From: Leptolyngbya sp. CCY15150
Lineage (GTDB): Bacteria > Cyanobacteriota > Cyanobacteriia > RECH01
Direction of reading: 5' to 3'
DNA length: 45,377 nt
Assembly: GCF_016888135.1 (NCBI RefSeq)
Contig: NZ_JACSWB010000297.1
Coordinates: forward strand, 1-45,377
The translations under genes were made by a program, and so were the position numbers. The notes under the pieces are model-generated. The model was not told where the DNA came from. It was given only the letters and a program-made list of their open reading frames with translations, and ran no database searches. Positions 39,902-45,377 of this stretch are shown one piece after another; position 1 is the stretch's first letter; every line of letters starts with the position of its first letter.

Positions 39902-40433
39902 AGGCACTAGGCTTTGCGCCACCCATGCGGATTTCGGAACAGAAGGAGCCAAACTGGGTGCCATCCTGCTGCTTAATCACACTGGTGCGAAAACGCAGAC
40001 TCGGGCTTTCAAACCAGACCCGCTCGGTGGTGGTGGTGGCGGCGGTTTCGGTGGTTAGCGTCAGGGCGTCATCGGCACCTAGGCTATAGTGGCTGAGGGT
40101 TTCCAGCGCTATGGAATCATGATGGTGGCGCAGCAGTTGCCCGGTGCGGGATTGGGCATCAGGGGCGATCGCCACCCATAGGGTAGAGCCGTTGTGGCTT
40201 TGGGTTTGACCATCCAGCTTGCCTTCCCAGCGAATCTGGACGCCAATCAGCGCCGTCGCTACATCAACGCCATGCTGCTGGCATAGATCCACCACTGCCC
40301 CATCAGTGACCGGGATGACCTCCACCCACAGATCAGATTGTCCAGTAATCGATTGGTTGCCATTAATATCGTGGCTGGTGCGTTGGGAAAACCATTTGCC
40401 AACACTTTGTTGAAAAAATTCGGTGATATCCAT
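39900..40433 (-). CDS. cpcS: CpcS/CpeS-type phycobilin lyase
   Basis: 177 residues; a lipocalin-like barrel of the CpcS/CpeS family that attaches bilins to phycobiliprotein cysteines at the Cys-84 type site. It shows MDITEFFQQSVGKWFSQRTS at the N-terminus, HNGSTLWVAI in the middle, LTLTTE and ERVWFESPSLRFRTSVI, and the strongly conserved closing FCSEIRMGG. Which phycobiliprotein it serves cannot be told; CpcS, CpcU and CpeS are close relatives. No other phycobilisome gene is adjacent. It lies 87 nt downstream of the membrane-protein gene on the same strand. No good ribosome-binding site is visible. Confidence 0.85.
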   Translation of the reverse strand: MDITEFFQQSVGKWFSQRTSHDINGNQSITGQSDLWVEVIPVTDGAVVDLCQQHGVDVATALIGVQIRWEGKLDGQTQSHNGSTLWVAIAPDAQSRTGQLLRHHHDSIALETLSHYSLGADDALTLTTETAATTTTERVWFESPSLRFRTSVIKQQDGTQFGSFCSEIRMGGAKPSA

Positions 40434-40520
40434 CGAGGGGCGATCGCTGAAATTTTGACCTTTTCTATTTTACGGGATTAGGGCCAACCCCTCTCACCTG
40501 GTCTGCCTGAAACGCTGCCC

Positions 40521-41402
40521 CTAAAATCCTCGCCATAGATATTCCGTGAGTTGCTGCCCCACCCGCCGCTCTTCGGTGGGGTCAGTCGGTTGCCGCCAGC
40601 GCAGAGATTGGTAGAGCAGATGACGGTAGAGATCAAAGGTGGCTTCAATCAAGTCGCTGTAGGTCACCGCCGCCGCGATCGCCCAATAGTAATAGGTCAA
40701 CAATGCCGCCAGAATGCCCAGGGGCAGGGCCCACCAAGCGCCCACCAGCACCCAGCCGATAAACAGCACACTCCATAACCAAAACCGGGCCGCTGCATCG
40801 AGGTCAGCGCGGGCGGTTTGTAAATCTTGCTTGACGCCATCGGGCAACATCAGCCACAGCCGCGACCAGCAAATGACCGCGTCTAGCCCATATTTTTCCA
40901 GAGATTTTTGCTCCGCCGCCCGCAGAATATTACCCAAGCGGGTTGGCATGAGCTGGTTGCTCAGGGGCATATGGTGTTGCTGCCAGTCGAGGAAAATCCA
41001 TTCCTCCCGTTGCTCCACCGGCAGTTGATCGGGACTGTATTGGGCTAGCTCCTGCCAGCGATCGCCTACCCGTTGACTGCGCTCAGCCTGGCGGGCCAGA
41101 CACCAGTGCCGCAAGGGCCGTAGCCAAGGATGCCAATAGCCTTCTAGGGCCCGCAATGCCGGTAGATCAAAGCGTTGCACCACCACCGATGAGGCCGCAA
41201 TCAAACAGAGGGCCGCAATCACAATGGCAATTTGCAAAAACTCAGGCTGTTGGCCAAACCAATCTATCGGCGCTTGCCAGCCAAAGCGTTGGAAGAGAGC
41301 GATCGCCCCTCCGGCCCAGAAGATAAACGCGGGGGTGAGCAGAGTCGCTGCCCATTGTTCGGCGAGTTTTCCACCTAGACTATCTAAAAATTTTGCTGAC
41401 AC
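40521..41402 (-). CDS. Hypothetical four-helix membrane protein
   Basis: About 293 residues. Two hydrophobic helices near residues 20-40 and 57-75 are followed by a cytoplasmic helical region rich in Gln, Arg and Trp (about 85-205). Two further helices lie around 212-235 and 238-260, and then a soluble end. I do not recognise a family. The start is taken as GTG at 41402, because GGAGG lies 7 nt upstream within the last codons of the Uma2 gene. A TTG at 41420 would overlap that site. The gene is therefore translationally coupled to the Uma2 gene. Confidence 0.65.
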   Translation of the reverse strand: MSAKFLDSLGGKLAEQWAATLLTPAFIFWAGGAIALFQRFGWQAPIDWFGQQPEFLQIAIVIAALCLIAASSVVVQRFDLPALRALEGYWHPWLRPLRHWCLARQAERSQRVGDRWQELAQYSPDQLPVEQREEWIFLDWQQHHMPLSNQLMPTRLGNILRAAEQKSLEKYGLDAVICWSRLWLMLPDGVKQDLQTARADLDAAARFWLWSVLFIGWVLVGAWWALPLGILAALLTYYYWAIAAAVTYSDLIEATFDLYRHLLYQSLRWRQPTDPTEERRVGQQLTEYLWRGF

Positions 41403-41404
41403 CG

Positions 41405-41968
41405 TTACTCCTCCAGCCAACTAAAGAGCTGGCCGACAGTGAGAAGTACAGGCTCGGCAAAGGTGGGAACGGGGAGGCGATCGCCGGGTTCTTCAAAGGC
41501 GGAAATGGTGCGATCGCCCCCATACACAAACACCAGTTTTTCGTCAGGGTCAATCAGCCAGCCCATTTGAGTGCCGTGGGACAAACAGTGGAGGATGTTG
41601 CGAACCACGTTGGTTTGGCCTTGATCAGGGGAGAGAATTTTGATCGTCCAGTCAGGGGCAAGGGCAAAGATATTCGACACGTCGCCATTCGGATCGCGAG
41701 GAATCCGTTCCCAGGTAAACACCGTGACATCCGGGACGATGGAGCGATCGCCGAAGGTACAGCGCAGTTCAGGATAAGCACGGGCAATATGTTGGGGTTT
41801 TAGAATGCTATTGATGGCTGGCACAAGATCGCCTTGAATTGTGCTGTGTTTTCCTTGAGGCATGGGTTTCTGGATGATTTTCCCGTCCATGAATTCGCTG
41901 GCGGGTTTGGTTTCCGGCAGCGTCAGGAATTCAGCTAGGGTGATAGGCTTGGCGGAGGTTTGAACCAT
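41405..41968 (-). CDS. Uma2 family endonuclease
   Basis: 187 residues. The PD-(D/E)XK-type core of the Uma2 (DUF820) family is present: ITLAEFLTLPETKPASEFMDG carries the first acidic residues, RSIVPDVTVFTWERIP supplies the central Asp, and TIKILSPDQGQTNVVRNI is the 'x-x-IxSP' block. In most relatives this block reads 'xE(I/V)xSPxxxxxxxxxK'. Here Glu is replaced by Lys (TIKIL), so activity may be altered. The family is hugely expanded in cyanobacteria with no settled function. It lies 44 nt behind the zinc-ribbon gene and 2 nt before the membrane gene. Confidence 0.85.
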   Translation of the reverse strand: MVQTSAKPITLAEFLTLPETKPASEFMDGKIIQKPMPQGKHSTIQGDLVPAINSILKPQHIARAYPELRCTFGDRSIVPDVTVFTWERIPRDPNGDVSNIFALAPDWTIKILSPDQGQTNVVRNILHCLSHGTQMGWLIDPDEKLVFVYGGDRTISAFEEPGDRLPVPTFAEPVLLTVGQLFSWLEE

Positions 41969-42012
41969 TGCCGTCGGGGTGAAATAGGAATGGGCTTATT
42001 GTACCGTTCTGG

Positions 42013-42414
42013 TCAGGAGATTAGTTCAAGAGGAATCTGGTGGGTGGGACAGAGGGGGGTCGGACGCCCCACGCGATCGCGCGACCATGTATGGTCACAC
42101 AGAGGACATTTGAATTGACGATAAGAAACAGACGATATATCTCCAGGCAGGTTGGTGCTGCCTTTGGCACCTTTTTCACGAGCTAGGCTGGGCTGAAACT
42201 GGGTGCTCCAGGCTTGGGTAGCTTTGTGGTCTGTTAATAAATCCCAGATTTGATCGGCGATCGTATCTTCACTGCCATGGGTTTGTATCTGTTGAAGCAG
42301 TTGATCTAGAAGCTCTTGAACGTGAGCAGCCGTCTGAGGCTCTAGTAGATCAGAGAGATGGGGACGGATAGCAAGGGCTGTTTCTAGAACAACTAGGTTA
42401 TCAATATCACTCAT
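42013..42414 (-). CDS. Small protein with C-terminal zinc ribbon
   Basis: 133 residues. An N-terminal helical part (1-65, Leu/Gln-rich) is joined by a flexible linker to a C-terminal treble-clef-like zinc ribbon. Its ligands are in FKCPLCDHTW and PLCPTHQIPLE, that is two CxxC/CxxH pairs 19 residues apart. I know similar Cys-Pro ribbons beside CHAT and other caspase-like effectors in cyanobacteria, where they may act as adaptors. That reading is inference. It sits 29 nt downstream of the CHAT gene on the same strand, so co-transcription is likely. Confidence 0.65.
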   Translation of the reverse strand: MSDIDNLVVLETALAIRPHLSDLLEPQTAAHVQELLDQLLQQIQTHGSEDTIADQIWDLLTDHKATQAWSTQFQPSLAREKGAKGSTNLPGDISSVSYRQFKCPLCDHTWSRDRVGRPTPLCPTHQIPLELIS

Positions 42415-42443
42415 AGGGTACTCAAATGGGTGGGGAAAAATCG

Positions 42444-43319
42444 TTACACGCCAGTGTAGCTGAAGGCTGACCAGTGGTAGGGATGGGAATAGTCATACTT
42501 GAGCGATCGCTTCAATTCTTTGTGACTATCAAGGTCTGGTATGAAGGTTCGGCAATGGTCAACAATATCGGTGGGAGAGGCATCCCGCAACCATTGCTGG
42601 GCATGACGCAGGGCTATGGCGGGTGACATAGTCTGATTCTGCCAGAGGGTATAAAAGCGACTCAGTAAGATCATGGTGCTGAGGTCGGAGACCGACCAGA
42701 GGGAGGCGACCACGCCAGCAACCCCAGCCTGGAGCAACCCTGTCGGTAGACTAATGGCTTCGTCGGCATTTTCGATGCCGGAGAGTCCGGTTTCGCAGGC
42801 GGAGAGGATGGCGAGGCGAAGACCGCCCTGATCGCCCAAGTTCAGCGCAAAAATATCCCGCAGCGTGAGGAGGCCATCACTCATCACCAGGCCGCTGTTG
42901 AGCGGGTCGTTGAGGTTGGCAGTGCCGTGGCAGGAGAAGTGGGCGATCGCCATCTTCGAGAGTTGCGATCGCACCCCTTCCACCGTTGCTGCTCCGTGTC
43001 TAAGAACGGTGTTTTTGGGGAAACTGGCGATCGCCGCATTCACCTCCCGTTCGGAGTTAGGCAGGTCTTGAGTGGGATTGTCGATCGCCAAGATGGAATC
43101 TGCCCCGGTGCGCTGGTCAATGGCTTGGGCGGCGCTCAGGGATTTGGCGTTGGGGGCGTAGGTGAAGTGGATATCATCGAGGGCGTAGCGGCGACCCGTG
43201 GGGGTGCTGGGGTCTTCTATCCAGACGGCATGGAGCGGGAGGAAGCTGAGAAGTCCAGTGGGGATGAGGGTGGCTTGATCGCAACTCATTTTTTTAAGTT
43301 GGTGGACAAGCTGCCCCAT
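42444..43319 (-). pseudogene. CHAT protease domain, separated from its TPR half
   Basis: 291 residues from the first ATG. This is a caspase-like CHAT domain with catalytic His131 (AHFSCHGTANL) and Cys175 (LSACETGLSG), plus TGLLSFLPLHAVW and SLPTGLLQAGVAGVVASLW, which are standard in TPR-CHAT proteins. Homology continues 25 codons upstream of the ATG in the same frame (to 43394; SAWCEEIDRTTRQLWNLF), so the true protein once extended further. That extension overlaps the end of the TPR frame in another phase. The linker of roughly 200 residues normally between TPRs and CHAT is missing. The catalytic domain itself looks intact and could still be made as a separate protein. Confidence 0.7.
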
Positions 43320-43350
43320 GAAAAGATTCCAGAGTTGGCGAGTGGTGCGA

Positions 43351-44664
43351 TCAATTTCTTCGCACCAGGCTGAGAAGTTGGCTTTGCTGATTATTCATCA
43401 ATGCTGCCCAATCAATGGGCATCGACTCCCGCGTCATAACCTGCAACGACTGCTCATAGGCATTGATCGCCTCCTCAATGTTTTGCGCTCGGTCGCCTTG
43501 GATGCGGTTACGGTGAGCGTTTGCCAAATTCATCATTGATCCTGCCCAATCAACGGGCATTGCCTCTCGCGTCATAACCTGCAGCGACTGCTCATGGGCC
43601 GCAATCGCATCTTCGATGTTTTGGGCTCGGTCGCCTCGGATGCGGTCAGCATAAGCAAGTGCCAGATTATTCATTGATGCTGCCCACTTGATGGGCATCG
43701 ACTCTCGCGTCCTCACCTGCAACGACTGCCCATAGACATTGATCGCCTCCTCAATATTTTGCGCTCGGTCGCCTTGGATGCGGGAATAGTAAGCGGCTGC
43801 CAGATTATTCATTGATGTTGCCCATTCCACAGGCATCGCCTCCCGTGTTATCACCTGCAACGACTCCTGGTACGCATTGATCGCCTCCTCAATATTCTCT
43901 ACGCGATCGCCTCGGATACGTTCAGCGTAAGCGTTTGCCAGATTCATCATCGATATTGCCCAATCGACGGGCATTGCCTCCCGCGTTCTCACCTGCAACG
44001 ACTGCCCATAGGCATTGATCGCCTCCTCAATATTTTGCGCTCGGTTACCCTGGATGCGGTTACGGTGAGCGTTTGCTAGATTATTCATTGATTCTGCCCA
44101 ATCGATAGGCATCGTCTCCCGCGTTCTCACCTGCAACAACTGCTGATAGGCCGCGATGCCCAACTCCAGATTGAGCCAGCGTATTCCCAAGGGAAACTGA
44201 TTAATCAAATTGCCAAATTCTTCTAAAACCGCCGCTATGGAGATACGCTGCTCTGTATCCCCCTCCAATAGTTGAGCAGCGACAGTGGGTAAGACTGCTA
44301 GTAGATCTGCATTGAACTGTGTCTGCTGCTGTCCCCATAGAGGATAGATCTGCTGTGGATCAAAATGCTTATCCACAATCAGTAGCAACGTCTCTAGCAA
44401 AAACTGGCGGACGGCTTCTGTCTCTTGTTGAGAGCTTATCTCCAATCCCAATGACGGTGCCAACTGTGCTGCAAAGTCATGCAGCCGTTGGGCTTTGCCA
44501 CTTCCCTGACTCTCCAAATATGTCGCAACTTGCTCCATGGCTTCCAGTAGCCCCGCATCGAGCAGGTCTGAATGGGCTTGCAACAGTTCACCCTCTTGCC
44601 CTTGAGGACAGTTCAACAGTTGCTCAATCAACGCCACATAGGCCTGCGATCGCTGCTCATCCAT
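43351..44664 (-). pseudogene. TPR sensor half of a broken TPR-CHAT protein
   Basis: 437 residues. The N-terminal 175 residues are helical (AYVALIEQLLNCPQGQEGEL) and match the usual head of cyanobacterial TPR-CHAT proteins. Then come five full and two partial TPR-like repeats of 46 residues, each with NNLANAxxxRIxGDRAQNIE and AIxAYxQSLQVxTREAMP. The sixth repeat breaks off after WAALMNN and runs into an unrelated 14-residue tail (QQSQLLSLVRRN) in the phase opposite to the CHAT frame. The junction near 43385-43397 marks a deletion that removed the linker and shifted the frame. It may still give a TPR protein. Confidence 0.7.
43411..44100 (-). repeat. 138-bp tandem repeat encoding TPR units
   Basis: Five consecutive 138-bp units (starting at 44100, 43962, 43824, 43686 and 43548) and a partial sixth encode near-identical 46-residue repeats. 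DNA identity between units is high, for example in the blocks GGGCAT-CG and GCATTGATCGCCTCCTCAAT, indicating recent expansion or gene conversion. Confidence 0.85.
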
Positions 44665-44752
44665 CCTGGGTTCCCCAAAGTTGCTGCTGGTTGCTTCTAC
44701 ATTCTCTATTCATCCCTTTTCGGGGGCTTTTCTCTGCATCCTGGCACATTTC

Positions 44753-44784
44753 AGAAATCCGACGTTTTGAAAAGTCGGACTTCT
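44753..44784. repeat. Inverted repeat between divergent genes
   Basis: AGAAATCCGAC and GTCGGACTTCT form an 11-bp stem with one mismatch around GTTTTGAAAA, whose ends can also pair. It resembles small palindromic repeats found between cyanobacterial genes. It lies upstream of both the TPR gene and the DUF4160 gene. Confidence 0.6.
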
Positions 44785-44856
44785 CAGGAAAACTCTGGGG
44801 TGGAGCGATCGGGGTCAGGGATAATAGCCATATCTCTAATCGGGTGATTCGCAGCA

Positions 44857-45099
44857 ATGCCAACACTTTTAAGACAAGATGGATTTGAGATTCGGATGTA
44901 CTTTAACGACCACGATTCACCGCATGTCCATGCATTTAAGGCAGGTGGGCAGGCAAAGGTTGAACTTGGTAGACTGGGAATAATTCCTAGTCTCTTGCTA
45001 GTTCAGGGAATGAGCGAAAAAGATACGAAAAAGGCGATCGCAATCGTAACGGAGCACCAAGCAGAACTCTTAGCAAAATGGGAGGAATTCTATGGTTGA
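44857..45099 (+). CDS. DUF4160 family protein, putative toxin-antitoxin component
   Basis: 80 residues and the whole family domain. MPTLLRQDGFEIRMYFNDHD is followed by SPHVHAFKAGGQAKVELG, which has the conserved His-x-His, and then a C-terminal helix pair with HQAELLAKWEEF. DUF4160 genes often sit directly before DUF2442 genes, and the pair has been proposed as a toxin-antitoxin or regulatory unit without firm proof that I know of. Here the DUF2442 ATG overlaps its last 8 bases. No Shine-Dalgarno is evident before the ATG. Confidence 0.85.
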   Translation: MPTLLRQDGFEIRMYFNDHDSPHVHAFKAGGQAKVELGRLGIIPSLLLVQGMSEKDTKKAIAIVTEHQAELLAKWEEFYG

Positions 45100-45377
45100 A
45101 CCCAGCGTAGACAATTCAGCTTTCCAGCAACAGTTTGAACGGGCGCAATCGGCAGCCAGTCAAGCCAATCGCACCGAACCCAGAGCCATTTCTGCGGCCT
45201 ATGATTCAGCCTTAGGTCTGGTGACCATTCAATTGCAAAGTGGGGCGATTTTTAGCTTTCCAGCGGCGATCGCCCAAGGCTTAGCGGGAGCCGAGCCAGA
45301 CGCCTTAGCCCAAGTGGAAGTAACCCCCATGGGAGATGGGTTGCATTGGCCAACCCTAGATGCCGATTTCAGCGTGA
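45092..45377 (+). CDS. DUF2442 family protein, cut by window end
   Basis: 95 codons are visible and the frame is still open at the window edge. The N-terminal region is Gln/Ala-rich (FQQQFERAQSAASQANRTEP), followed by ISAAYDSALGLVTIQLQSG, IFSFPAAIAQGL and VEVTPMGDGLHWPTLDAD. The last is the typical DUF2442 block 'xxGxGLHWPxLDxDxSV'. The ATG overlaps the DUF4160 stop (ATGGTTGA), with GGGAGGA about 5 nt upstream, so the two genes are translationally coupled. Only a few residues are likely missing. Confidence 0.82.
   Translation, partial: MVEPSVDNSAFQQQFERAQSAASQANRTEPRAISAAYDSALGLVTIQLQSGAIFSFPAAIAQGLAGAEPDALAQVEVTPMGDGLHWPTLDADFSV

Noticed and set aside
43411-44100. Regular 138-bp repeats considered as a CRISPR or minisatellite
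   Set aside because: The whole unit is conserved and in frame, encoding TPR-like repeats; there are no unique spacers.

Overview
The window reads as cyanobacterial chromosome, most likely from a filamentous or Leptolyngbya-like lineage. The octamer GCGATCGC (HIP1) occurs throughout genes and spacers. Several families are essentially cyanobacterial: IctB, a CpcS/CpeS bilin lyase, DUF2973, DUF2605, DUF4278, an AMIN-domain envelope protein and a biliverdin-type phytochrome. I saw no rRNA, tRNA or CRISPR array. The only mobile-element trace is a transposase C-terminus at the left edge.

Layout. 1-6.4 kb: transposase end, small membrane proteins, two lipoproteins and a two-gene operon (DUF1611 P-loop protein plus alanine/ornithine-racemase-like PLP enzyme). 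6.8-10.8 kb: a CBS-GAF-PAS4 histidine kinase with its response regulator. 10.8-13 kb: a long structured spacer and a deoxyhypusine-synthase-like gene (speY, homospermidine synthesis). 13.4-14.2 kb: the DUF2605-DUF2973 pair. 14.5-20.4 kb: housekeeping genes thrS, thrB, ictB, smpB, a YCII protein and a 2H phosphoesterase. 20.5-21.3 kb: a DUF4278 gene behind a promoter carrying an NtcA-type palindrome and a glutamine riboswitch, closed by a strong terminator. 21.3-29.1 kb: AMIN protein, LOG protein, Anbu proteasome-like peptidase, secreted TPR protein, EF-hand-containing phospholipase-D-fold protein and cysteine desulfurase. 29.2-36.4 kb: a three-gene signalling operon (membrane PAS kinase, bacteriophytochrome hybrid kinase, REC-GAF-GGDEF cyclase). 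36.8-40.4 kb: purM, an inositol-monophosphatase-family gene, an unknown gene and a CpcS-type lyase. 40.5-45.4 kb: a leftward cluster (broken TPR-CHAT protease, zinc-ribbon protein, Uma2 nuclease, membrane protein), then a rightward DUF4160-DUF2442 pair cut by the window end.

How it works together. The best-supported regulatory unit is the DUF4278 gene. A -35/-10 promoter overlaps a GTA-N8-TAC box, followed by a glutamine-binding leader, so expression should be low in nitrogen starvation and high when glutamine is plentiful. The phytochrome operon should convert red/far-red light into kinase output and c-di-GMP synthesis. The DUF1611-racemase operon looks like a D-amino-acid or ornithine-type unit of unknown substrate. 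The TPR-CHAT locus appears to have lost the linker between its sensor repeats and its protease domain through a frame-disrupting deletion.

A recurring oddity is exact or near-exact tandem duplication of 10-17 bp units in spacers and at gene edges, including four copies of an 11-bp unit behind the Anbu gene and three overlapping the thrS start.
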